Source of the DNA: Limisphaerales bacterium
Lineage (GTDB): Bacteria > Verrucomicrobiota > Verrucomicrobiia > Limisphaerales > AAA164-E04
Length of the DNA: 64,000 bases
Assembly (NCBI GenBank): GCA_024761205.1
Contig: JAMASS010000011.1
Location: forward strand, 62,001 to 126,000
Reading direction: 5' to 3'
Of this stretch, positions 33,741-42,758 are shown in pieces. The notes below the pieces were generated by a model. That model searched no databases. It was not told the origin of the DNA and saw nothing but the letters and a program-made list of their open reading frames with translations. Numbering within the stretch: the stretch's first letter is position 1; each line of letters opens with the position of its first letter. Both the position numbers and the translations under genes were made by a program.

Positions 33741-36500
33741 TGAATCAGTTCATTCCCTTTGAGTTGAGGACGGCGTTGCCGAGGAGCTTTCTCGCATCAA
33801 GCAGATGTGTGCGTTGTCGTGGCGATCAAAGATGTTGTTTGCGGCATAAGATGGTTTTCTCGGCTGTCGAGAGGTCTCCGTATTGCCAGTGTCGTCGCCG
33901 AAACGGATCATGTTCGTGGCGGTCGGGGCTCGATCAAAGTCGTTGATCAGCACATTACCGTAGAAGCAGGTGTTTTCGTCTCGTTCTATGACCGCAAAGC
34001 TGTCCTCAAGATCGACCAAATCAAGGAGTCGGAGTCCGCTTTCAATCCAAATTATAGCGAATGACTGTGCGAATACTGCGGTCCTTTGGCATGCTCCCAA
34101 TCATTCCAAGTGTTGGATTCTCAATGACGTTATATTGCAAGATGATGCCGTCTGCTTGGGTGTAGATGTTGTGCTCCAGGAAGTCTCCAATGGCACCGTT
34201 ACTGAATATGTAGTTACTTTTCAAAAGGAGGTCTCGTGAAACCTCTTTTTTTGGCCTTGAAGAGGATAAAGAATCCAGTGCCGTTGCCCGTGATTTCCTC
34301 GGCTTTGACAGTTAGATTCTCGGCGAGGTTGGCACGAATATCCGAGGACCGTTATCATAGGATTAAAGGTTTCCTCTGGCCTCGGTGAAATTGTGATACG
34401 GATGCCCACCGGTGACTTTAAGATTGAAAAGTTCGATGTGGCGAGGTTTGTAACCCCAAGGTTGACCGCTGCCGCGTTTAATATAGATCATGGCGAGATG
34501 CTCGTCGTTGAATGACTGGCAGTTCACCGTTGGGATCTCTGACGCTGCGAATACGTACGGGATGTGTGGCAGTCCCTTGAGATTCAATGCCGATTTTCTC
34601 ACGGTAAAATGCCTCGCGCCAGTCGATCATCACGGTGTCTTCGTCGCTCAGGGTAACGAGGGAGCATCGCCGAGGGATTCGTAGTTTCGACCTGGACCGA
34701 CGCGGTATAGGGCCGGCGTTGCCTTCGTGGAGGCAAGGGCAATCGGCAGGAACACCGTAGATCGAAGGGAACGGCAATGAGCTGCCCCGCGATCGCCCCT
34801 GTCGTCAACGGGGATTATTGGGGCGGACGGATCGGACGGGTTCCCGGTGACAAATGTCCAGTCACCGAAGGCCAGTGCCGCCGTCTTCCACGGAGCACCT
34901 GCAAGGTAGCAAATCCGTGGTTCAGTGTCACTTCATAGGACCGATCTCGTTGCAGGGCTCCAGCGGGCAGGGAGATTCGAAACTCATGTCGATGCTCCTG
35001 GGGATCACTGCTCTCAGGATCCAGAGTGAGCATGACTTGCCAGTGACGGTATCGGCCACTCTTAGAAACTTTGCGCGACGGTGTCCGCAAAATCTGTCCG
35101 TCTCAAAAAATGAAGAGTGAGTTTCGGCGTGTGAGCAGGGATTAATGCTCCGGATGGCGGGGTGATCAGATCGATACCACTGATGGAGACGGCTAAGGGT
35201 TTCGGGATATGACCGTCCGTGGTAAATATCCACTCGCTGCCAATGATCGGACCACCACAGTGTCTCGTTGATGCTGGCAAGGCGATTGGCGATCTCGATT
35301 ATGATAGTTTATGTGCGGTTCTAAGATGCCGAGCGGTATGATTGCTGAGTAATCGAACAGACCCTCTTGAATGGAATCAGGTCTCGGATCGATCGTGAAA
35401 ACCGTGGCATCGCTGTCGGCATTGATGATCGAAAGCGCTTTGCCTTTGGCATTCAATTAAGACGCGGAGGCGCTATAGTGGAGGGATTATCTCTATATCC
35501 AACGGAACATCGGTGGCACTCGGCACTGGCAAAACGTATGTGATTGGCACCCTTGTCAGAGATGCCCACTAGTTGAGCTGGGCCGATTGTAAAATGCCAC
35601 GTTTTTTGCTGACGCTTCCTGTTTACCAAGAGGCAGTATTGATGCGGACGAATCCCTCATTTAGTGGAACGCTATAAATACGATGAGGCTGCAGAAGTCC
35701 CTCGGGGAGTTCGACCGAAAGGCGATCGCTGGAAGCTTCGAAGTCGACTGGCTCAGGGCCAACATCATGAATGATGTCTCCCGTGTGTTGATCAATGACC
35801 GAAAGATATCGTCTGCTAAGCCGGTCAAAGCTCACTGGAGCAATAAGGTAAATCAACAGTGAGTCGTTGACAGCTACGTTAGTGCTTCCTGACGGTGAGC
35901 AGACGTAGCAATGCCGTCGACGGCGACGCTCTCAGCGGGAATATCTCAACATCTCCTGTCGTAAACTGCCAGATATAGAGATCGACTTCACTCGATCGCC
36001 ACATTGCTCCGTTTAGTTGGGTGAGACCGGTGTCTAATCAAATAGTGTAGTCCTTTTGTGGTCGCAGTGTATTTGACGGCAAGTCGACCTGATATTGAGT
36101 GTTGCCCTCTTGTGGATCTCCGGCCTCGAGATAAACCTCGAAGATAGTTAATCCAATGGCGTTTTCGACGATCCTTAACCGGGTGCCGTTTGTGCAATTA
36201 AAGCTGATCGGATGAGTGAACTGAATCACGACAGGCGCGGAAGGAGCGACGCGTCTTGCGTTTGGATTGGGCGGGACTCCCGCGATTCTGTCAACCGAGA
36301 GAGGTAGACTCCCCGATTCGGCTGCGGTGGTAGTCCAAGAACCAGACTCGACGGGACAAGTCCGTAAGGGGCGGCACGTTCATTCGTGAAAATACATAAT
36401 TGATGGCGGCTTCATATTCGGTTTCCAGAGCAATGGTTTCCTAGTGGGAGATCAACAACATAGGACAGTTGCCCTTCCTGAGAGTCTCCGGCCTTGGTGT
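33740..36500 (-). pseudogene. Large exoprotein with Ig-like repeats and right-handed beta-helix (pectate-lyase-like), heavily broken
   Basis: Reading 3'-ward on the minus strand, three or four Ig-like (SwmB/Big_5 style) modules appear in short ORFs: VIQFTHPISFNCTNGTRLRI, VELPEGLLQPHRIYSVPLNE and FRISLPAGALQRDRSYEVTL. Then comes YRVGPGRNYESLGDAP with LSDEDTVMIDWREAFYREKI, the opening of a family of beta-helix proteins. Helix coils follow: LKVTGGHPYHNFTEARGN, KSNYIFSNGAIGDFLEHNIY and DGIILQYNVIENPTLG, then VIERDENTCFYGNVLINDFD. The order is what an intact secreted polysaccharide-binding or -cleaving protein of about 850 residues would show. More than ten frame changes make this a clear pseudogene. 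Confidence 0.7.
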
Positions 36501-36569
36501 CCGCTTAGTAAACTGCGGTATCGGTGGAGCGACCCCACAAGGGATCGCACTGCCGGAGGTCTATTAATG

Positions 36570-36590
36570 CGCAACTAGGATTTAGAGGCT
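36570..36590. repeat. Short dispersed repeat, copy 2
   Basis: CGCAACTAGGATTTAGAGGC matches 4217-4237 with one difference. It lies between the beta-helix pseudogene and the small membrane-protein island. Confidence 0.4.
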
Positions 36591-36832
36591 CAAAAAAGTT
36601 TGACATGGCAGCCCGGCCCTTTCATTTTTCCCTCCGTCATTTTGCGAGTAGGGACTCGGATGTCGGGGTACCTGCTGAATACAACAGCCTGATTCTAGTT
36701 GCTGGGTCGCTCCCAGTGCTAGTGAATAGGCAGGACTCTTGCACAACCTGCTCGCTAGTGACATGACCCGGCTTGATCCGGGGACGTGTCACTGGCGGGA
36801 AAGAAGTATGGAGTCCGCCCAGAGAGAGATTG

Positions 36833-37454
36833 ATGAGAAAACCGATACCTTTGTTAATTACATCCATCATCGCGTTGCACGTTCAAGCCCAGCACCCAAA
36901 CAGCCCTTTGATCCCCGCACCAACCACCGAGGAGTATAATGCGTGGGTTAGGTCCGTCAAGCCGTCCGACAGCGCCTGGTACTACCAACGCGGGAAACTG
37001 CAAGAATATATCAACAAGCGCCATAAATTCCTGCTTGACCAAGGCTACATCTATGAAAACGGACGTTACTATCTGCCTGAGCCCGAGCCGGTTTTTAATT
37101 ATACGTCACCGCCGAAGCCAACCTTTGAGGAAATCTTTTGGCACTGGTGTCGCGATAATCGGAAGATAGTCAGCGGAGTCTTTCTGATGATTGCCCTTTG
37201 GATGGGCACCAAGGCGGTGGATTTTTTCCGCCAAGCATTCCGCTACGGCCCGAAGGCGGTAACAGCAACTAAGGGCCATTTGAAAAAATAAACAACGTTC
37301 CGAGCAAAACAAAAACCAAGAAACGCAAGGTAAGAATCAAGAAATAAAGCCGCAACCCAAACAGGAACCGAATAATCCACCGACGAAACAGACCGTGGCG
37401 AAGTCACTCTATAGGAAAGCTTTTCAGAAAGACAAAGTTGATGATGAAGATTAG
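36833..37454 (+). CDS. Secreted/membrane protein of unknown family, probably frameshifted in an A6 tract
   Basis: I start at the ATG at 36833: it gives a clean signal sequence (MRKPIPLLITSIIALHVQAQ), whereas the 36773 start does not. The exported part is Tyr/Pro-rich (DSAWYYQRGKLQEYINKRHK, GYIYENGRYYLPEPEPVFNY). A C-terminal helix follows (KIVSGVFLMIALWMGTKAVD). The annotated stop comes at 37291 straight after an A6 run. One base over, the frame stays open as QRSEQNKNQETQGKNQEIKP then TVAKSLYRKAFQKDKVDDED and stops at 37454. That tail is low-complexity, charged and plausible as a cytoplasmic end, so I infer a frameshift. The family is unknown. Confidence 0.5.
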
Positions 37455-37606
37455 CGGCATCCGGCAGAAAAGAATGCGGATGTAATTGAATTTTGTAGCG
37501 ATTTCCGTGTTCCTTTCTATCATCTCATTAATGCTAGATTGTTGGTTATGAAACAACTCGGACTCCCTCAGGCTATGCCGGGTGTCGTGATTCGATAAAG
37601 ATTTCA

Positions 37607-37923
37607 TCAAGTTTTTGGTACATTATCGAGATTAGGTACATCTCTTGCCGCCGTGACTCGCAATAAGGTGACCGCATACAATATATTAGATAAAATCGAT
37701 GCCAGAGAGGTCAATAGCTCCCAATGTTGCTCGCTAATCGGTTTGTCGAGAAGGTAAATCGTCAACATATAGCCGAATAAAGTGCCAATGGCGATAACAT
37801 GGCCGACAACGTGCGTCGGACTTCTTCACATATCCCTTGCATTATATTATATAAATGCTCCATTGTGTGATTCGCTTGCGACTCAATCCAGTACAATACC
37901 TTGGTTTCTTCTTCGATAGTCAT
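37607..37923 (-). pseudogene. Small two-helix membrane protein, frameshifted
   Basis: From the ATG at 37923 the product begins MTIEEETKVLYWIESQANHT and continues helical to ICEEVRR. One frame over it continues VVGHVIAIGTLFGYMLTIYL and HWELLTSLASILSNILYAVT, two membrane helices, ending DVPNLDNVPKT with the stop at 37607. In the ATG frame the reading stops at SAIC, so a single frameshift near 37810 breaks it. The reconstructed length is about 105 residues. I do not recognise the family. The stretch is richer in AT than the rest of the window, possibly acquired sequence. It is absent from the ORF track. Confidence 0.45.
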
Positions 37924-38022
37924 AAGCAATTTTCTTTTGGTTTCGTGTAATTATTTCCGGATACAGGACATGATTCACCCAAAGAACACCTACCGGAAAT
38001 CGATGATCATGAAAAACACGTT

Positions 38023-38394
38023 TCAATGATTCAACTTCCCCCGAAGGTGATTTAAGGTTTCACCCATCTTTTGGCGGTCCTCTCTCGATTGCTTTCTCTG
38101 CTTTGTTGAGTGCGCTTTTCCTGATTTTGTGTAATGGGTATTAAAAACGGAGTTCTTGAGAATGCTTAATGGCTGAGGAGCAGGATACTGAACGACATCC
38201 GCCTTCAAGAGTTTGGCAGTTATTTCACGCGCCACGTACAAAAGAAAGCCAATCGTAACAACGCAGGCCAATAGGATTTCCTCGTGCTGTTCGGCTGCTG
38301 GAAGTGCGTTGGGCCGACAGTAACCGAACAAGACACTAACTGCTACCAAAAGGAAGCGCAGTGTGTCTTTTGATTCTTGCTTCTGCCTGATCAA
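38023..38394 (-). CDS. Small membrane protein, unknown
   Basis: 123 residues with two hydrophobic helices (TLRFLLVAVSVLFGYC and EEILLACVVTIGFLLYVARE) followed by a basic, Ser/Lys-rich C-terminus (KSGKAHSTKQRKQSREDRQK). The layout matches small integral membrane proteins with a cytoplasmic tail. No motif ties it to a known family. Together with the two neighbours at 36.8 and 37.6 kb it forms a group of small membrane proteins; the first lies on the other strand. It is followed downstream by no recognisable terminator. Confidence 0.5.
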   Translation of the reverse strand: MIRQKQESKDTLRFLLVAVSVLFGYCRPNALPAAEQHEEILLACVVTIGFLLYVAREITAKLLKADVVQYPAPQPLSILKNSVFNTHYTKSGKAHSTKQRKQSREDRQKMGETLNHLRGKLNH

Positions 38395-38473
38395 GCATTT
38401 GATTTCAAAGCTGGCATTAAGCCGGGCCTGCCCTTCAATCTATTTGATCTTTGCCTCTTCCTCTGAATGATCT

Positions 38474-40534
38474 TTAGCGCACAATGTAGAACCGAGTCGC
38501 TCCGCTTGCATCCATGGTAAACGGCGAGGTCGCGCCATCCACCGGGGTGTACGGCCCGGCAACATCTGTGGCGGACTGCAAAGTCCCCGTGAAGTTGATC
38601 ACGACCTGCCCATTCTCCACGGCGATGCCACTGATGGCAATGTCACTCGACGTAATGCGGATATTGTCGAACGCAACAATCTCATTCCACCACGTGGTGA
38701 CCGACTCAATGCGGAGATTAATCGTATTCACGCCCGCCGGAATATCGTAGGTGATATCCTGCAAATCAAGTCCCAAGCGAGTGGGATTCGATGGGTTGGT
38801 GTTGACGTCATTAAAGAACTTGTCATTGCCACTTGGTGCCGTGAACCACATGAAAGGATCGTCGCTATCATCAATAAACACCTGGAAAAAATCACCCGTC
38901 TCGAAATCCAAGAAGGTGGCGCCAAGCGCAATGGTCAGTTTGACATTCTCCCTGCCGGAGATATCAATCGGATCCTTCCAAATGATCTTCTTGGGATTCC
39001 CAACACCGTCATCACCCGTGAACTTGTTGAGCGCGGAACCGGCAAAGAAATGGTTTCCTTCAAAATTGCCAAAGGGGCCACCGCCAAAGACAGCACCCCC
39101 GTCACCCGGGGCTTCCAACGCCATGCTGAAGGGAGTGCTCACCTCTTGGTTGGACACGTAAGTCTCCACGGTGATATCACCGCTGAGTTTTACATGCTGA
39201 CTATCGGCCGACAATAGGTCCCAGTCGTCCTCACTAACGTTGGGAGCGTTGCCCCCGGCTTCAACCGCCACCAAGATTTCGGCACCGAAATCGCCAGTGT
39301 CATTGAATGAAATCCATTCGAAATCAAACGTGCCCGCTGAGGTAAACTCCACATCGGTCGGCGCCGAATACTGAAACGCGCCCCGTCGATCCATAATGAT
39401 GATTGTGTCACCAGCGTCCAGACCATCGCCGTTCAAATCGATTCGCAAACGCGCCCCGTCATCCACACCCATCGCCAATGAGACGGTTCCTCGCGAGGCC
39501 TCGATCTTGCCCGTGGCACGAATAGCGAAGCCGCCATCCGGCGCTCCCGCAATCGGATGATCCCAATCAAAGAGCGGCAATTGGCTGGCCGGCAGGACCT
39601 CATTGACGATATCCGCTACGCTCGTAGCCGTTCGGGTCACGCTGGTATTGGGTGTACTGCCGTCAAACAGAGCATCCGCGGCTTCCAAATCACGCACGGA
39701 AGCAGATACTTCGCGAATGAACGCGGCGACAACGGTCGAACCACCGGGCAATTCAAATCCCAAGGATTGGAAGGTGTTTTCGTTGAGCACGAACGGAAAT
39801 GTGCCGGTTTGGCCACCGGCAGAAGGATGCTCGGGCGCCGTGATGGTAATCTCAGGCAAGGTTATTGTCAGCGGAGTACCAATACTACCGAGCAATTCAT
39901 CATCAAGGTCTCCGGAGTTATAGTGAAGTCCGGGGACCTCGTAGTTCACGAAGCGACTAAGGGACCCGCCAGAGTAAACATACATATCAATCCCTGATTC
40001 CGGCAAAGACGACCCGGTATCATCTTCCTCAACCGTGTGCCCCAGGGATACCAAGCGGCTGGCGAACGCTTGGTATCCCTCACCTCCCAGCCCGGAGTAC
40101 AGGATTTTCGCATTGGATTTCCCTCGCAGCAACCAAGCCACGACGGCATCAAAATGTGTCCAAAAATCATTGGTGATGTCATCCGGAGAGATCCCGGAAC
40201 CCCAAGCCATGACAATACGTCGCTCGGGAGTCGGCGCGGGAACGCCCACAAAAGACGGCCGTCCATCGGTAACTCGAGTCCAGTAAACCGGTCCGGCTTG
40301 ATTATCCGGCACACTGTTGTCCGCAAACTGGGCCACTTCAAAGGCACCAGCGCCTTCGGTCACGTAACGCGACTCTTCGCCATCATCTTCAAACGTTTCT
40401 TGCCAAATCACCTTTTGTGCTTGAACGCTGGCGACAAAACTAAGCGCCACCACGAGACAACCGTAAAACGCGGGTCTGAAGGATTTCACGAATCCAGACC
40501 CAAAGGCTGGGATCAAGCGATCTGTGAGTTTCAT
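38474..40534 (-). CDS. Large secreted exoprotein with ATxFYxxR C-terminal tail
   Basis: About 686 residues from the ATG at 40534, which begins a signal region ending FYGCLVVALSFVASVQAQ; the track's start at 40618 is 28 codons earlier. The middle has RIVMAWGSGISPDDITND and DVVEFTSAGTFDFEWISFND-like beta segments (seen as FDFEWISFNDTGDFGAEILV), the style of PA14 or similar jelly-roll adhesin modules, plus FLDFETGDFFQVFIDDSDDP and WWNEIVAFDNIRITSS. The last 55 residues (VVINFTGTLQSATDVAGPYT, then ATRFYIVR) repeat at the end of the 60744-63821 protein. This tail may be a sorting or surface-binding module. The gene is intact; its ligand is unknown. Confidence 0.65.
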   Translation of the reverse strand: MKLTDRLIPAFGSGFVKSFRPAFYGCLVVALSFVASVQAQKVIWQETFEDDGEESRYVTEGAGAFEVAQFADNSVPDNQAGPVYWTRVTDGRPSFVGVPAPTPERRIVMAWGSGISPDDITNDFWTHFDAVVAWLLRGKSNAKILYSGLGGEGYQAFASRLVSLGHTVEEDDTGSSLPESGIDMYVYSGGSLSRFVNYEVPGLHYNSGDLDDELLGSIGTPLTITLPEITITAPEHPSAGGQTGTFPFVLNENTFQSLGFELPGGSTVVAAFIREVSASVRDLEAADALFDGSTPNTSVTRTATSVADIVNEVLPASQLPLFDWDHPIAGAPDGGFAIRATGKIEASRGTVSLAMGVDDGARLRIDLNGDGLDAGDTIIIMDRRGAFQYSAPTDVEFTSAGTFDFEWISFNDTGDFGAEILVAVEAGGNAPNVSEDDWDLLSADSQHVKLSGDITVETYVSNQEVSTPFSMALEAPGDGGAVFGGGPFGNFEGNHFFAGSALNKFTGDDGVGNPKKIIWKDPIDISGRENVKLTIALGATFLDFETGDFFQVFIDDSDDPFMWFTAPSGNDKFFNDVNTNPSNPTRLGLDLQDITYDIPAGVNTINLRIESVTTWWNEIVAFDNIRITSSDIAISGIAVENGQVVINFTGTLQSATDVAGPYTPVDGATSPFTMDASGATRFYIVR

Positions 40535-40769
40535 GTGAATTACCATAACTACCAATCGGATTGCTATTATACCTTCAATTTCCCTTGCATCCGGGCGCAA
40601 GGCAAACTCAGGCTCCACCGCGACTTATACCACCTTTTCGGGAATACTGCCTAAACTCTGAACAAACTCGTAACCAAAGTCAATTGGAACAATCGCAATG
40701 TAAAACCAGCGGATACGATCAAACAAGGGGAACCCACCTCGGTGTCTTCGTGTCTCCGTGTGAGTCACC

Positions 40770-41990
40770 TCACTCGTATCGCAACGACTCAATCGGATCC
40801 AGATGCGCCGCCTTACGCGCAGGATAGAACCCGAAGAATATCCCAATCGCCGCACTGAAGAGAAAAGCACCCACGATCGCATCCGTCGGCGTCAGGGTCG
40901 GCCAGTCCATCTGGTTTGAGATGATCGTGGAAGTCTTCATACCAATAGCGATCCCTAAAATTCCACCCAACGCACTTAAAACCACCGCTTCGGTCAGGAA
41001 TTGGAAAAGAATATCCCTCGCCTTAGCACCCACCGACATCCGAATGCCAATCTCCCGAGTCCGCTCCGTGACGCTCACCAACATGATATTCATGATCCCA
41101 ATCCCTCCAACCACCAACGATACTCCCGCCACCGCCCCTAATAGGGCCGTCATGGTTTTCGAAGTGCCCGTGGCGAATTCATTGATCTCATCCTGAGTTC
41201 GGATCATGAAATCATCATCCATGCCCTCCGGTAGCCGATGTCGCTGTCGCAACAGCCGAGTCATCTCTTCCTGAATCATCGGCATCATCGCCGGACTTTC
41301 CGCCTGGATATTGATGCGTCGAACACGATTCCTGTCGCCCGTCAAGCGCTTCATCGCACTGGTGTACGGCACGATAATTCGGTCATCCTGATCCAAACCG
41401 ACCAATGAGGTTCCTTTGGCCTTCAAGGTGCCAATCACCGTAAACGGCACATTACGGATCCGAATGACCTCGCCGATGAGATCACCGCCTTCAAACAGCT
41501 CCGTGACCACTGTCGATCCCAACAACGCCACCTTGGCAGCGCTTTGCACGTGTTGAGTGGTAAACATGGAGCCGGACTCGACATCCCAACTCTTGATCTG
41601 CAAATACTCGGCACTCACTCCATAAACCGAGGAAAACCAATTCTGATTTCCAAAAATCACCTGCCCGCTAGCAGTCACCTCCGGACTCACGGCAACCACA
41701 CCCGGCACCTCATTCAAAATGGCATCTGCGTCCGATAACTTGATCCCGCCACCGCCACCGCCACCGCCTGACGACACGCCGCCTCGACGAAAATTCGGAA
41801 ACACCATAATGATATTTTGGCCCATGCCAGCGATCTGGGCCTCCAGTTCCGCTCGCGCACCATTGCCAATACTCACCATGGCAATCACCGCCCCCACACC
41901 GATGATGATTCCCAACATAGTGAGGATGGTCCGCAGCTTGTTTCGCGTTAGCGCATTGAGCGCAATTCGCAGGATGGCAAAGAATCTCAT
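40770..41990 (-). CDS. MacB-type ABC transporter permease
   Basis: 406 residues with the usual layout of stand-alone MacB/FtsX permeases: first helix and motif TRNKLRTILTMLGIIIGVGA, a large periplasmic domain, then three C-terminal helices with VVGGIGIMNIMLVSVTERTR, EIGIRMSVGAKARDILFQFL and an end HLDPIESLRYE. A run of eight Gly in the periplasmic part (after GGVSS) is unusual. With the ATPase and the adaptor it makes a tripartite exporter that may expel drugs, peptides or glycolipids across the envelope in mechanotransmission mode. Its ATG overlaps the ATPase stop (ATGA). It is the last gene of the operon. Confidence 0.92.
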   Translation of the reverse strand: MRFFAILRIALNALTRNKLRTILTMLGIIIGVGAVIAMVSIGNGARAELEAQIAGMGQNIIMVFPNFRRGGVSSGGGGGGGGIKLSDADAILNEVPGVVAVSPEVTASGQVIFGNQNWFSSVYGVSAEYLQIKSWDVESGSMFTTQHVQSAAKVALLGSTVVTELFEGGDLIGEVIRIRNVPFTVIGTLKAKGTSLVGLDQDDRIIVPYTSAMKRLTGDRNRVRRINIQAESPAMMPMIQEEMTRLLRQRHRLPEGMDDDFMIRTQDEINEFATGTSKTMTALLGAVAGVSLVVGGIGIMNIMLVSVTERTREIGIRMSVGAKARDILFQFLTEAVVLSALGGILGIAIGMKTSTIISNQMDWPTLTPTDAIVGAFLFSAAIGIFFGFYPARKAAHLDPIESLRYE

Positions 41991-42748
41991 GATGCTAAAT
42001 CAGCGGCTCGTTGTTCTCGCTGTAACCGTTCCATTTCCGCTTTGGCATTCAGCCGATTCTCGACCAGCCGATCGGAAATGATCTTCCCGTCACGCATCAC
42101 CACATTTCGTTTAGTGTACTGTGCGATGTCCAATTCATGGGTAACCATGGCGATGGTGATGCCCCGGTCATTCAAGGTCTGAAACGCATCCATGATCTCA
42201 ATGCTAGTCTGCGTATCCAGATTTCCGGTGGGTTCGTCTGCGAGCAGCAGAGCGGGTTTCATCACCAATGAGCGGGCGATCGCCACTCGTTGCTGCTGTC
42301 CCCCGGAAAGTTGATTCGGCAAATGATCGGCTCGGTCTGTCAGGCCGACGATTTCCAACGCATCATCCACCCGCTGGACTTGCTCTTTCCGACTTAAGGG
42401 GGGGTGGGCATATAACATCGGGAGTTCGATATTATCCCGAGCCGACGTCCGCGCCAACAAATTGAATCCCTGGAAAACGAATCCAATCTTCTCGTTGCGT
42501 ATCTCCGCCCGCTCTTCCGGCGACAACTGCGATACATCCATCCCATCAAGCAAATACAAACCACTGGTCGGCTGATCCAAGCAGCCCAAGATATTCATCA
42601 TCGTGGATTTACCCGAACCGCTCGCCCCCATGATTGCGACGAACGCGCCCGGCTGAATCGTTAGCGAGACCCCGCAAACTGCGCGAACTTTAACATCGCC
42701 GGTTTGGTAAACCTTGACGATATCTTGGAGATCAATAATCGCCGCCAT
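41987..42748 (-). CDS. MacB-type ABC transporter ATPase
   Basis: I start at the ATG at 42748 ([20 protein letters not shown]); the 42799 start would overlap the adaptor. The 253 residues hold Walker [16 protein letters not shown], the LolD/MacB-type segment [20 protein letters not shown], signature [15 protein letters not shown] and Walker [14 protein letters not shown] followed by the H-loop [12 protein letters not shown]. The enzyme drives the FtsX-type permease encoded downstream. A 10-base gap to the adaptor gene and an ATGA overlap with the permease show one transcript. The C-terminal extension [20 protein letters not shown] is helical. Confidence 0.93.
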   Translation of the reverse strand: MAAIIDLQDIVKVYQTGDVKVRAVCGVSLTIQPGAFVAIMGASGSGKSTMMNILGCLDQPTSGLYLLDGMDVSQLSPEERAEIRNEKIGFVFQGFNLLARTSARDNIELPMLYAHPPLSRKEQVQRVDDALEIVGLTDRADHLPNQLSGGQQQRVAIARSLVMKPALLLADEPTGNLDTQTSIEIMDAFQTLNDRGITIAMVTHELDIAQYTKRNVVMRDGKIISDRLVENRLNAKAEMERLQREQRAADLAS

Positions 42749-42758
42749 AGCCCCCACC

